Shown in pieces: positions 8,678 to 17,322 of a stretch of DNA of 52,423 nucleotides. How positions within the stretch are numbered: the stretch's first letter is position 1; every line of letters starts with the position of its first letter. Source of the stretch: an uncultured Parabacteroides sp. (GTDB taxonomy: Bacteria > Bacteroidota > Bacteroidia > Bacteroidales > Tannerellaceae); NCBI GenBank assembly GCA_944325345.1, contig CALUZV010000025.1:1-52423 (forward strand), given 5' to 3'. The notes beneath the pieces are model-generated. The model had not been told where the DNA came from and did no database searches. It worked only from the letters and a program-made list of their open reading frames with translations. Both the position numbers and the translations under genes were made by a program.

Positions 8678-10138
8678 ATGAGCGGAAGCATTATACTGTG
8701 GATTATCGCGATTTATTTCGGACTGTTGCTGCTGATAGCCTGGATAACCGGACGGAAAAGCAGCGGGAACGAAGCCTTCTTCATCGGCAACCATAGTTCG
8801 CCGTGGTATATCGTCTCCATCGGGATGATTGGGACCTCGTTGTCGGGCGTAACTTTCGTCTCCGTCCCCGGCATGGTCAGGAGCATCGACATGACGTATA
8901 TGCAGACGGTGTTGGGATTCTTTGTCGGATATGTCCTGATTGCCCGCATTCTCCTACCGCTTTATTATAAACTCCGGCTTACGTCCATCTATACCTATCT
9001 GCGCGACCGCATCGGACCGCGCGGCTACAAGACCGGAGCGTCTTTCTTCCTCCTCTCGAAATTGATAGGGGCTGCGGCGCGCTTATACCTCGTCGTGCTG
9101 ATATTGCAGCATTATGTATTCGACGCGTGGCATATTCCCTTTGCCCTCACTGCCGTGTTGAGTATCTTCTTGGTGTGGCTTTATACGTTCAGGAGCGGTG
9201 TGAAGACAATTATCTGGACTGACACAATACAAGCCCTGTGCCTCGTGGCGATGCTGATTATGATTATCTGGCAGGTGAAGGAAAAGCTGGGTATGGACTT
9301 CCTGGAGATGAGCGAAGCGGTAGCGATGAATCCCCACTTCAAAATCTTCGAGTTCAGCGACTGGGGAAGCACGCAGCATTTCGCCAAGCAATTCTTCAGC
9401 GGCATCTTCATTACGATTGTCATGACGGGGCTCGACCAGGACATGATGCAGAAGAACCTCTCGTGCAAGTCCCTCAAAGACGCGCAGAAGAATATGTACA
9501 CCTACGGCTTTGCCTTCACGCCGGTCAATTTCCTCTTCCTGACGCTGGGCGTGTTGCTTCTGATTGTGGCAGAGCGGGAGCAGATTACCTTGCCCGTCCT
9601 CAGCGACGACATCTTGCCGATGTTCTGTACGTCGGGCATCCTCGGCAGCAGCATCTTAATCTTCTTCACGGTGGGCATCATCGCGGCGGCTTTCAGCAGC
9701 GCAGACTCGGCGCTGACGGCGCTGACCACAACCTTTTGCGTCGATATCCTGAATGTGCAGGAAGAGGACGCGCGGAAGGCGAAGCGGATGCGTTTGGGCG
9801 TGCATCTGCTGATGTCGGTGCTCTTTGCCCTCATCATTCTGGTGATAAAGGAGGTGAACAACCGGAGCGTGATTGATGCGATTTATATGATTGCTTCTTA
9901 TACTTACGGGCCGTTGTTGGGCCTCTTTGTCTTCGGTTTGTTTACCAAACGTTTGGCGAATGACCGAATTGTTCCTTATCTTTGCATCGCGTCTCCGGTT
10001 ATCTGTTTCCTGACCGACTATGCCGCAAAGCAAATGTTCGGTTATACTTTCGGATACGAGATGCTGATGTTCAACGGAGCCATCACCTTCGCCGGTTTAT
10101 GGTTCTCATCCCCAAAATCCCTAATAATAAAGAAGTAA
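8678..10138 (+). CDS. Sodium:solute symporter (SSS family)
   Basis: 486 aa, about 13 transmembrane segments. Typical SSS features are an N-terminal helix with GRKSSGNEAFFIGNHS, SLSGVTFVSVPGMV in helix 2, YLRDRIGPRGYKTGASFFLL, GLDQDMMQKNLSC and FTVGIIAAAFSSADSALTAL. It couples Na+ entry to solute uptake at the inner membrane; the solute is not predictable from sequence. Neighbours overlap closely (9 bp after SpoIID, 3 bp before engB). Confidence 0.92.
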   Translation: MSGSIILWIIAIYFGLLLLIAWITGRKSSGNEAFFIGNHSSPWYIVSIGMIGTSLSGVTFVSVPGMVRSIDMTYMQTVLGFFVGYVLIARILLPLYYKLRLTSIYTYLRDRIGPRGYKTGASFFLLSKLIGAAARLYLVVLILQHYVFDAWHIPFALTAVLSIFLVWLYTFRSGVKTIIWTDTIQALCLVAMLIMIIWQVKEKLGMDFLEMSEAVAMNPHFKIFEFSDWGSTQHFAKQFFSGIFITIVMTGLDQDMMQKNLSCKSLKDAQKNMYTYGFAFTPVNFLFLTLGVLLLIVAEREQITLPVLSDDILPMFCTSGILGSSILIFFTVGIIAAAFSSADSALTALTTTFCVDILNVQEEDARKAKRMRLGVHLLMSVLFALIILVIKEVNNRSVIDAIYMIASYTYGPLLGLFVFGLFTKRLANDRIVPYLCIASPVICFLTDYAAKQMFGYTFGYEMLMFNGAITFAGLWFSSPKSLIIKK

Positions 10139-10141
10139 AGC

Positions 10142-10744
10142 ATGGAAATTAAAAGCGCAGAATTTGTTATCAGCAATACGGACGTGCGGAAATGTCCGGA
10201 GGGCACTCGCCCGGAATATGCCTTTATCGGCCGAAGCAATGTCGGCAAGTCTTCCCTTATCAATATGCTGACCGCCAAGAGAGGTCTGGCCATGACTTCC
10301 CAGAAGCCGGGCAAGACGGTGCTCATCAACCATTTCTTGATTAATGACGACTGGTTCCTTGTCGATCTCCCCGGCTATGGCTATGCCCAGCGCGGGAAGG
10401 AAGGACGTGAGAATATCCGCCGTATCATCGAGGGTTATATCCTTGGACGCGAGCAACTGACGTGTCTCTTCGTCCTGCTCGACTGCCGCCACGAGCCGCA
10501 GAAGATTGACCTCGAGTTTATGGAGTGGCTGGGCGAAAACGGCATTCCTTTCGCTATCATCTTCACGAAGATAGACAAAATCAGCAAGGGTCGCCTCGCC
10601 GCCAATGTCGAAGTTTACCAAAAGCGTTTGCTCGAGACGTGGGAGGAACTTCCGCCCATCCTTTATTCTTCGTCCGAGAAGAAAGAGGGGCGCGACGAGA
10701 TTTTAGGCTATATCGAAGAGATAAACCAAAGTTTGGGGGATTAA
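10142..10744 (+). CDS. engB: Ribosome biogenesis GTP-binding protein EngB/YsxC
   Basis: 200 aa. G1 is [11 protein letters not shown] (residues ~28-38), G3 is DLPGYGYA and G4 is FTKIDK, in a compact TRAFAC-class GTPase of the EngB length. The family assists late assembly of the large ribosomal subunit. It is the last gene of the plus-strand run starting at OPT, and its stop codon lies inside the loop of a rho-independent terminator. Confidence 0.95.
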   Translation: MEIKSAEFVISNTDVRKCPEGTRPEYAFIGRSNVGKSSLINMLTAKRGLAMTSQKPGKTVLINHFLINDDWFLVDLPGYGYAQRGKEGRENIRRIIEGYILGREQLTCLFVLLDCRHEPQKIDLEFMEWLGENGIPFAIIFTKIDKISKGRLAANVEVYQKRLLETWEELPPILYSSSEKKEGRDEILGYIEEINQSLGD

Positions 10745-10758
10745 TTTCCCCCTTTTTT
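10735..10758 (+). terminator. Terminator overlapping the engB stop codon
   Basis: GGGGGA (10735-10740) pairs with TCCCCC (10747-10752) across a TTAATT loop that contains the TAA stop, followed by a T run. Confidence 0.85.
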
Positions 10759-10777
10759 GTATCCGGAGGTCTTTCGT

Positions 10778-10982
10778 GCGACAATTTACCCCGTTGCTAG
10801 GTCGCAATGGGTCTTCGTGCAAAAATTTGCTCCTTTGCGACCTCGCAATGGCGTATCGACAAAAAATTTATCCCAAAGCGAGCTCGAAATGGGACTTCTT
10901 GAGGCAATTTACGCCATTTCTACCTCGCAATGGCGCATCTTGCGACAGTTTACGCCATTGCGAGGTAGCAAAGGGGTATCGT
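10778..10982. repeat. Dyad array A: five 41-bp near-palindromic units
   Basis: Units start at 10778, 10819, 10860, 10901 and 10942, exactly 41 bp apart. The consensus core is CGCCATTGCGA-nn-TCGCAATGGCG, a 24-bp imperfect palindrome. A weaker dyad (TTGnnnCAA) is centred 20.5 bp away. Unit 5 (CCATTGCGAGGTAGCAAAGG) matches the reverse complement of the unit 4 core, so it is flipped. The array fills the convergent gap between engB and the histidine kinase. Nothing else is seen up to 11055. Confidence 0.85.
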
Positions 10983-11055
10983 GAAAGTTTTTATGATTTT
11001 TCTTCGATGAAAAGCTAAATTTTCGGGGAATTTTGGGATAAGCGCGTCGGCAAAC

Positions 11056-13686
11056 TCATGTATTTTCGTCGGACGGGGCTTTTCCAGCTATCTCTTCCGT
11101 TTTGCGCACGATTTCTTCTGCTTTCTCGATGACAGAAGGGACGAGACGCTTCCAGCCGTCGTCCGTCAGTTCCGTATCGTTCTTTTCCAGGATACGAAGC
11201 TCCTGCACCAAGGCATTTGCCCCCAGCATGGTGAAGAGGGGAATCATTTTGTGGGCGACACGCGCCGTTGCCTCGCGGTCGTCCTTTTCCCAGGCTTCGC
11301 GGAGGAGGTCGAGGCTCTTGCGCGTTTCCGTCGAGAAGGTGCGCAAGATGGAGTTGCGGGCTTCGACATCTTCGCCGGCGAAGGCGGTCAGGGACGTGAA
11401 GTCGAGGCTTGTCTCGGGCTGCAAATGGATGGTAAGCAATTCGTTCAGCAGCGAGATGAGTTGCATGGCCGTAAAAGGTTTGTTGAGGAAGGCCGTGAAT
11501 CCTGCCTCCAGATAATGTTCCTTTTCGCGGGCGACGCTGGCCGAAAGTGCGATGATGGGAACCGTGTCGGTGCCCGGTATGCCCGAGTCGCGAATCAGGC
11601 GCAGCAGGCGGTAGCCGTCCATCCCGGGCATCTGTATGTCGGTGATAATCGCGTCGAAGCGCGTCTGCCGGAGGATGTCGAGGACGGTGTGCGGGTTGTT
11701 GATGCAGCTGACTTCGACGTGGCTGCGTTTCAGCAATTCTTCCGTCAGGGCAAGTTGCAGCGGGTCGTCATCGACGAGGAGGCAGAAGACATCCCGGTTC
11801 TCGAAGTTGGCGATGAGTTGCTCTTCGCTTGCCTCTGCGTTGGCGGACTCTTCTTCGGGCAGTTCGGCGTCAGAGATTTGCAGGGGCAGGATGATGGTGA
11901 AGTCGCTGCCTTTCCCCTCCTGGCTTTGCAGCGAGAGCGAGCCGCCCATCAGTTGGGTGAGCAGCCGCGTGATGGAGAGGCCGAGGCCGAAGCCTTCCGT
12001 CTCCTTAGTCGCGGAAAGGCGGGTGAAGTCGCCGAAGATGCGTTCCTGTTCCGTCTTGGGTATGCCCGGACCGGCATCGCGGACGAGGACAGTCAGCACC
12101 GGACGACGGTCGTCGTTGTCTTGCAGGTAAATGGCAAGGAGGACACGGCCTTCGGGAGTGAACTTGATGGCGTTCGAGAGGAGGTTGCCGACGACTTGGC
12201 GGATGCGGATGGGGTCGCCTTGATAGACGCGTTCGGCCTGCTCCGGAGTGAGGTTCATCTCCAGTTGGAATTGCAGACCTTTCCCTTCGGCTATCGGGAG
12301 GAAGCTGTCGTATATCTCGCGGACGAGGGCAGGGAGGCGGAAAGGGACTTCGTGGATATCCATCTGTCCGGACGCAAGCCGCTGGAAGTCGAGCAAGTCA
12401 TTGACCAGAGAAAGGATATGCTGCGAAGAGCCGTTCATATTCTCCAGATAGTATTGTTGCCGCTCGTCGGGATGCCGGCGCATCAGCAGTTCGATGTAGC
12501 CCATGATGGACGAGAGCGGGGCGCGGATGTCGTGGCTGATGGTGAGCATCAGCTTCTCGCGGCTGTGGAGCAGATTCTCTACGTCCCTTTTCGACTGCTC
12601 CAACTGCGTGCGGTAGTACCAACTGCGCGAGATGTCGCGGATGATGACGAAGAGGAAGATGACAGCGATGAAGACCGAGAGGATGGCGATGCCGGCAATC
12701 AGCCGCGAGGTGTCGTGCATCAACTCTTGCCGTTTCTGCATCCGGTTGATGGAAAGCGTCATCTCTTCTTCTTCTATATCGCGGAGAATCTGGTTGATGC
12801 GGCGGGTAACGACTGTATTGTTATAGCGAAGGCTCGCGGCCCGTTGGAGCAACTGTTCCGTCAGTTGCTGATGCTGGAAGGCGACCGTATCTTGCAGGCT
12901 CTTCAGGACGCTGACGATGGTGTCCGAGGGATTGTAGTTGATGGCGAGCGTATCCGTTACGATATGCCGCGTCTTGTTCACCACGATGCTGGTGTCTGCT
13001 TCCTTTCCCGTGAAAGCATCGGCAAGGCGGCGGAAGAAACTCCGTTTGCGTTGGGGAAGGATGATAGTATCTTGCTGCACCTCGACCCGTTCGCGGATGA
13101 CAATCCGGTTCTGGGGCAAAGTGGAAGGTGGCGCGACTGTCTCCTTTGGCAAGAACGTATCCCGAAGCAGGGGCGGGGCTTGCAGGAGAGAGTCCGGGTG
13201 AAAGGGAATATCCGGGACAGAATCCCGTATCGCTGTCGAATCTTGGACGGCGATGGCACGTTCGATGTTGCGGTTGTAGAGTTGGCCGGTGTTCAGTTCC
13301 GTGAGGGTCTCCAGCAAGAGCCTCGTGTTCCAACGCTTGTGGTCGAGCAGCGTTTCGATGGTGTCAATCTTGAGTATCTGGGTCGAGTCGGAGAGGAGCA
13401 TCCGGAGGGAATCCATGTTCTGCTGTGCCCGCCGCAATGTCCGGTTGAAATAGCGGAAATCACTCTCGGGGCCGAAGAGTTGCCCCAAAGTCTCGCTTTC
13501 GTAGAGAAGGGAAAGGGTGCGGGTAACGAGGTAAACCTTCTGCCGTGTCTTGGGGTCGGGTTCCTCGTCGTAGGCCACCTGTCGCATGATGGAGTAGATA
13601 TATCCCACAGACCCGATGGCAATCAGGATGAGCAGGAGATAGCCCCATACGACTTTCCGCGTGATATGTCCGCTTTTCTTCGACAC
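11056..13686 (-). CDS. Hybrid sensor histidine kinase with REC and Hpt domains
   Basis: 876 aa. An N-terminal membrane helix (~13-32) is followed by a ~290-residue periplasmic region rich in coiled-coil sequence with a Pro-rich middle, and a second helix (IAGIAILSVFIAVIFLFVII). HisKA carries H in LTISHDIRAPLSS (~385); HATPase_c shows NLLSNAIKFTPEG, DAGPGIP and GFGLGLSI. A receiver domain has D in IITDIQMPGMDG, and the C-terminal Hpt has the phospho-accepting H in ARVAHKMIPLF. The internal phosphorelay implies an external response regulator; the only one in the window is the NtrC-type gene at 32397-33755, a speculative partner. It starts 11 bp after the 121-aa gene. Confidence 0.93.
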   Translation of the reverse strand: MSKKSGHITRKVVWGYLLLILIAIGSVGYIYSIMRQVAYDEEPDPKTRQKVYLVTRTLSLLYESETLGQLFGPESDFRYFNRTLRRAQQNMDSLRMLLSDSTQILKIDTIETLLDHKRWNTRLLLETLTELNTGQLYNRNIERAIAVQDSTAIRDSVPDIPFHPDSLLQAPPLLRDTFLPKETVAPPSTLPQNRIVIRERVEVQQDTIILPQRKRSFFRRLADAFTGKEADTSIVVNKTRHIVTDTLAINYNPSDTIVSVLKSLQDTVAFQHQQLTEQLLQRAASLRYNNTVVTRRINQILRDIEEEEMTLSINRMQKRQELMHDTSRLIAGIAILSVFIAVIFLFVIIRDISRSWYYRTQLEQSKRDVENLLHSREKLMLTISHDIRAPLSSIMGYIELLMRRHPDERQQYYLENMNGSSQHILSLVNDLLDFQRLASGQMDIHEVPFRLPALVREIYDSFLPIAEGKGLQFQLEMNLTPEQAERVYQGDPIRIRQVVGNLLSNAIKFTPEGRVLLAIYLQDNDDRRPVLTVLVRDAGPGIPKTEQERIFGDFTRLSATKETEGFGLGLSITRLLTQLMGGSLSLQSQEGKGSDFTIILPLQISDAELPEEESANAEASEEQLIANFENRDVFCLLVDDDPLQLALTEELLKRSHVEVSCINNPHTVLDILRQTRFDAIITDIQMPGMDGYRLLRLIRDSGIPGTDTVPIIALSASVAREKEHYLEAGFTAFLNKPFTAMQLISLLNELLTIHLQPETSLDFTSLTAFAGEDVEARNSILRTFSTETRKSLDLLREAWEKDDREATARVAHKMIPLFTMLGANALVQELRILEKNDTELTDDGWKRLVPSVIEKAEEIVRKTEEIAGKAPSDENT

Positions 13687-13697
13687 GCGCCTTCGCT

Positions 13698-14063
13698 TTA
13701 TTTATCCGGTTCAGTCAACAAGCATTTGACGATGCCCAGAAACTCGGCATGGTCGAGCGGCTCGATTTCCGGCTCGCGGTATGCCACATAATCTTCGAAA
13801 TAATCGCTGGCAATGTCGTCCCAAATATCCTCGCCCGGAAGACCGGCAGCCGAGAGGCGGGCGACGACCTTCTGTTTCAGCGTCCGGATGACCTCCAGCC
13901 GTTGCTCCAGATGGTCCGGCTTCTGGAGTTCCGTCTCATGTCCCGTATGGACAATTTCGTAAACGGTGGCGTAGAAACGCTCGAGGCTGCCGAAGAGAGG
14001 GACAAAAGCCTGCTGTTGCGGGGCGGGGAGGGAGCGAAGTTTGTTGAAAATAGCTGAGTTCAT
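13698..14063 (-). CDS. Hypothetical protein, 121 aa
   Basis: I do not recognise the family. The product is soluble and largely helical, begins MNSAIFNKLRSLPAPQQQAF and is acidic toward its C-terminus (EDIWDDIASDYFEDYV). There is no signal peptide or membrane segment. It lies 12 bp downstream of the HNH nuclease and 11 bp upstream of the histidine kinase on the same strand, so it should be co-transcribed with them. Codon use and GC look like the kinase rather than the AT-rich nuclease, suggesting that it belongs with the kinase and that the defence pair was inserted upstream. Confidence 0.65.
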   Translation of the reverse strand: MNSAIFNKLRSLPAPQQQAFVPLFGSLERFYATVYEIVHTGHETELQKPDHLEQRLEVIRTLKQKVVARLSAAGLPGEDIWDDIASDYFEDYVAYREPEIEPLDHAEFLGIVKCLLTEPDK

Positions 14064-14075
14064 GATGTATGGGTA

Positions 14076-14720
14076 TTAATGTTGTTTATTCCAAATAATG
14101 TCTTTATGAAAGATTTGATATAAGAATTTGTTGTCTCGAATTATCCAGTATTTAAAGCCTAAGAACTCTTTGTCGATTTGAAGTTCGTCTTTAACTTTTT
14201 GTTCGTTATCTGTCGTTGGATTCATCAGATAGTTGTTTAGTATCTTCTGAAAACGATTGATAACACTTAGGGCGTATTCGAAGAATAGTTCTTCTTTTAT
14301 TTTCCGTAATCCCTTTTTTCCATTGAATAGCCGGTTTAATAGTTCTGCCGTTTTCTGATGAGATTCTTCGGTTACGATGGCTGAGAATAGAGCCATCTTT
14401 CGATTGAAATCTATTCGTTGGGTAATCTCTTCCTCTACATTACATACTGTCGGATTGACGATGTTGTCGAAGAGACTCGCCTTCCTTTTATTACAATATC
14501 CGCAGACTAAAAGTAGATTTTCCCAATCTTGTTGTGATTCCGGAAAGTTCTTTTTGCTCTTGTGATGTTCTATTTCGAAATCGGTAGTCCGAGTTCGTTC
14601 GCAGAGATAGCATTTCCTATGCTGGTCATGCAGCAAACGCTCCTGCACATCTTCTCCGTCGTATGTTTGGGTTTCTGTCAGGGATTCCGGAACTATTTGA
14701 CTTTTCGAGATTCTAATCAT
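14076..14720 (-). CDS. HNH endonuclease, PtuB-like (Septu defence)
   Basis: 214 aa. The N-terminal half has an HNH/zinc-knuckle nuclease signature: KCYLCERTRTTDFEIEHHKS, then NLLLVCGYCNKRKA, giving two CxxC pairs around an EIEHH core. The C-terminal half is helical with no known motif. Its start overlaps the end of the ATPase gene by 4 bp, so the two are translationally coupled. An AAA ATPase plus HNH nuclease is the make-up of the Septu anti-phage system (PtuA/PtuB) and of the effector pair in some retrons; no reverse transcriptase is present here, so Septu is the better fit. The gene is clearly more AT-rich than its flanks, which suggests transfer. Confidence 0.75.
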   Translation of the reverse strand: MIRISKSQIVPESLTETQTYDGEDVQERLLHDQHRKCYLCERTRTTDFEIEHHKSKKNFPESQQDWENLLLVCGYCNKRKASLFDNIVNPTVCNVEEEITQRIDFNRKMALFSAIVTEESHQKTAELLNRLFNGKKGLRKIKEELFFEYALSVINRFQKILNNYLMNPTTDNEQKVKDELQIDKEFLGFKYWIIRDNKFLYQIFHKDIIWNKQH

Positions 14721-15859
14721 TGCAATAATTCTTTTAATAGAGGTGCATATTGATTCTTTAATTGCAAGTAATTACCAACAATCGAAGGTGATATGGATTC
14801 TGGAATCTTTTCAAAATCATCGCTTAACAGTTTGATGGTTTGCTTGTCTGTCATCGTCAGATTCTCTTTGGCCAAAAGTTCCTTCAAGGTATTCAGTTGC
14901 ATTTCCATATAGCTGGATTCTGTTCGCACACCGAAGTATCCTTCTGCCAAGGCTTCGTAAGAATAATCTGTAAGTTCATCAATGATCTCCTGATGTTCCA
15001 AATCAAATGCCACCGCATTATCCATCGAACTGAGCACAAAGGGAGAGTGGGTCGTTATGATGAATTGTATATTCGGAAATATCCGTGTCAAGATAGGCAT
15101 GATAATCCGTTGCAATTCGAGATGTAAATGTGTCTCTACTTCATCTATCAGGACGATGCCTTTCTTCTGATAGACGCGAGTGAGGTTATTTTTTGTCTGC
15201 ATCTTCAAAATCAAATCTGCGACGATATCAAGAATCGCAGCGAAACCGTCGGACATTTCCGTGAATTTGAATCGCTTTCCTTCCGTATGAATCCGAAAGC
15301 TGTAATCCTTATAGTTGAATTCCAACTTCAATTCTTCGTCTTGGTAGATTTGCTTTAATAGTTGCTCGAAGTCGATGAACCACTGATGTATCTGGTCGGC
15401 ATCTTCAGTCTCTTGTTCGTTACGAGCCAAAGCTTCTTGTATCTTTAAGTCGGATAAGAAATTCAAGAACTGGGTAGTAGCCGTTTGTCTGACATTTCCC
15501 TTAATGGTGTAGTTGGGTTTTGTCGGACTCAGTGTTTCGTGCATCTGGCTCTTCCGGTCTGCAGGGTAAAATACGATAATAAATTCGTCTTGTTCATAAT
15601 CTCTTATTATAGCATCTAAATTACAAAACTCCATATAGACCTTATAGGAATAGATGGCAGCGGATGTAAGCGTTTTTCTAAAGCCTGCATCTTTAATGTG
15701 TTCCAGAAATGTTGCAAGAGCATTCAACAACACAGTCTTCCCGCTTCCGTTTTTCCCTGTAATAATCAGATGCGGTGTCTCTTTCTGCTCAATAGGTATT
15801 TCTATCCCTTTGAGATGGAACAATTCATTTATTTTTATCCCTTTAACAAAGCAACTCAT
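14717..15859 (-). CDS. AAA/ABC-type ATPase, PtuA-like (Septu defence)
   Basis: 380 aa. Walker A is GKNGSGKT (~35-42), the signature-like region is EMSDGFAAILDIVADL, Walker B is GIVLIDEVETHLHLE, and a switch His lies in ITTHSPFVLSS. This is the AAA_21/RecF-like group found as the sensor ATPase in Septu and related systems. A coupled HNH nuclease follows with a 4-bp overlap. Its ATG is embedded in a heptad repeat (ACTCATAACTCATA on the plus strand). AT-rich compared with flanking genes. An OLD-like or other ATPase-nuclease pair is the alternative reading. Confidence 0.75.
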   Translation of the reverse strand: MSCFVKGIKINELFHLKGIEIPIEQKETPHLIITGKNGSGKTVLLNALATFLEHIKDAGFRKTLTSAAIYSYKVYMEFCNLDAIIRDYEQDEFIIVFYPADRKSQMHETLSPTKPNYTIKGNVRQTATTQFLNFLSDLKIQEALARNEQETEDADQIHQWFIDFEQLLKQIYQDEELKLEFNYKDYSFRIHTEGKRFKFTEMSDGFAAILDIVADLILKMQTKNNLTRVYQKKGIVLIDEVETHLHLELQRIIMPILTRIFPNIQFIITTHSPFVLSSMDNAVAFDLEHQEIIDELTDYSYEALAEGYFGVRTESSYMEMQLNTLKELLAKENLTMTDKQTIKLLSDDFEKIPESISPSIVGNYLQLKNQYAPLLKELLQ

Positions 15860-15889
15860 AACTCATAACTTATAATTCATAACTCACTT
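15853..15889. repeat. Heptad-phase repeat (ACTCATA type)
   Basis: ACTCATA ACTCATA ACTTATA ATTCATA ACTCACT in strict 7-bp phase fills the gap between the DUF2971-like gene and the ATPase and includes the ATPase start codon. Confidence 0.7.
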
Positions 15890-16695
15890 CATTCCTCTTC
15901 CTTCATCTCCTTCACCACCTCTTCCGCCTTCACCCCCATCTTCTTCAGCAGGCCGACGAGATTGGTGTAGTTGCCTATCTGGGTGTGGATGTCCGGTAAG
16001 AGTTGGATGTCGAGGATGCTGGTCGTCGGGAGGTCCAGTTCGAGGTAGGACTGGAGCTTGCCGTTCTCGTATTTGTATTCAGCCTCTTCGGGTGGAAGCA
16101 GGATGATGAGGCGCCATTCGGGATTCTTGGTGGCATATCTGGGATTCTCCATCTCCAGGATGGCGTTGTACAGGATGGAGAAGAAGCGGCTTTCGGGTTT
16201 GAAGCCGACTTCGTTTTTCGTATAATAGATGTTGTCGTATTCCATGGCAACCCGTTCCGCCAGCACTTGGATATTCTTGTCCCGGTTGTATTTGCAGCGG
16301 ATGAGGTAGAGGTCGTTTGAAAGGCAGTAATCGGCTAACTGGGCATAGTCCAGCGTAATCCGGAGCCATGGCTCGGTAGATTTCGCCACATAATCCGGTA
16401 CGATATCCTGCTTTTCATACAGCGACTGGACGAACAGCCCCATTTCCGGTCCGATGAGCCGGGCCTGATTGTCGCGGAAAAACGGGATGCTTGCCTTGCG
16501 CTTTCCTGGTTTGACGTCCACGTGGCTCTCGTAGAGTTGGAAGGCTTCCTTCAGCAGCTTCAGTCCGTAGATAGTGTCCCCTCTCTCTGCCGCGCGGATA
16601 CATAGATCTTGCAGGTGGATGGTAAATGTCCCAGGCTCTCCTTTCCAGTTCTTTGCGAAGTCGCCCAATGAGATATAGAAGTTCAAATTTTGCAT
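15889..16695 (-). CDS. DUF2971-like protein
   Basis: 268 aa using the start MQNLNFYISLGDF at 16695; a longer frame to 16788 reads through a heptad repeat and past a promoter, so it is rejected. The segment WLRITLDYAQLADYC...YLIRCKYN, with a later NPEWRLIILLP and YLELDLPTTSILDIQLLP, resembles the C-terminal half of DUF2971 proteins, but the usual N-terminal motif is absent, so the assignment is tentative. There is no signal peptide. A -7 box lies at 16716-16723. The gene is 29 bp upstream of the Septu-like ATPase and is probably the first gene of that transcript. Confidence 0.6.
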   Translation of the reverse strand: MQNLNFYISLGDFAKNWKGEPGTFTIHLQDLCIRAAERGDTIYGLKLLKEAFQLYESHVDVKPGKRKASIPFFRDNQARLIGPEMGLFVQSLYEKQDIVPDYVAKSTEPWLRITLDYAQLADYCLSNDLYLIRCKYNRDKNIQVLAERVAMEYDNIYYTKNEVGFKPESRFFSILYNAILEMENPRYATKNPEWRLIILLPPEEAEYKYENGKLQSYLELDLPTTSILDIQLLPDIHTQIGNYTNLVGLLKKMGVKAEEVVKEMKEEE

Positions 16696-16715
16696 AAGCG
16701 ATGTTGTTGATTCCG

Positions 16716-16723
16716 CAAAGATA
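16716..16723 (-). promoter_or_regulatory. -7 element for the DUF2971-like/Septu transcript
   Basis: TATCTTTG on the minus strand, 20 bp before the ATG at 16695. No clear -33 element is seen because the heptad repeat begins just upstream. Confidence 0.5.
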
Positions 16724-16725
16724 GG

Positions 16726-16806
16726 AAATGAAATGAAGAATGAAGAATGAGGAATGAAGAATTTTGTGCTCCCTTCTTCACTCTTCATTCCTCATTTTTC
16801 ATTTTT
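16726..16806. repeat. Heptad-phase inverted repeat (AATGAAG type)
   Basis: The left arm AATGAAG AATGAAG AATGAGG AATGAAG and the right arm TCTTCATTCCTCATT form a hairpin between the cupin gene end (16809) and the promoter of the next transcript, a plausible terminator. Confidence 0.75.
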
Positions 16807-16808
16807 TC

Positions 16809-17285
16809 TTATTCATCCTCCTCTTCCTCGTCCGTATAGTAGTGCCGCAACAGCAAGCACATCTGCTGGCGTTTCACCTTCTGGAAATCCTTGCTCTGCA
16901 ATTCCTCGGTTTGCAGGCTTTGGGCAATAAACTTCAGCTCTTTCTCGAAAAGAAATTCCAGTTTCTTGACCGGCAATACGCTATCTACGAGCCAAAGTAT
17001 TTGCGACTGGAAGGGTGAGAGTAAGGCTAACGAACTGCGGTCGAGGCGACAAGTCAATAGTAGCGAGTCGTCCATAGCCTCGATGGACAGCGACCTTCCG
17101 GCCTGTACCGGGAACATATCGCCAGGCATCAAATGATAACTCTTCCCTTTCGTCTTGAACGAGATATCTCCCTCTAAGACAAACACCAATAGCGGGCAAC
17201 GCCAGCTTTTTATTTGGCCATTCTCCCCTTCGCCCAATTGGACAACTTGGAAGATGTTTTTGTTGCTAAATCTTTTGTTTTCCAC
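16809..17285 (-). CDS. Cupin-domain protein (AraC-sensor-like, no HTH)
   Basis: 158 aa. Residues ~20-95 form a small cupin barrel (SWRCPLLVFVLEGDISFKTK, YHLMPGDMFPVQAG) like the N-terminal sensor of AraC regulators, but the C-terminal part (QSQILWLVDSVLPVKKLEFLFEKEL, then an acidic tail EEEEDE) has no helix-turn-helix. It lies downstream of the fimbrial genes, with its own promoter (17350-17380) inside inverted repeats related to those at the fimbrial promoter. A role in modulating fimbrial expression is an inference from this shared element. Confidence 0.7.
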   Translation of the reverse strand: MENKRFSNKNIFQVVQLGEGENGQIKSWRCPLLVFVLEGDISFKTKGKSYHLMPGDMFPVQAGRSLSIEAMDDSLLLTCRLDRSSLALLSPFQSQILWLVDSVLPVKKLEFLFEKELKFIAQSLQTEELQSKDFQKVKRQQMCLLLRHYYTDEEEEDE

Positions 17286-17322
17286 GTGTTTATGTATTAA
17301 AATTATATGGCCGGATTAATCC

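Noticed and set aside
11251..13791. 846-codon plus-strand open frame
   Set aside because: Antisense shadow of the histidine kinase gene; no recognisable domain, and composition dominated by D, E, R and V.
16696..16788. N-terminal extension of the DUF2971-like protein
   Set aside because: It would cross the -7 element at 16716-16723 and the heptad hairpin, so it cannot be part of the normal product.
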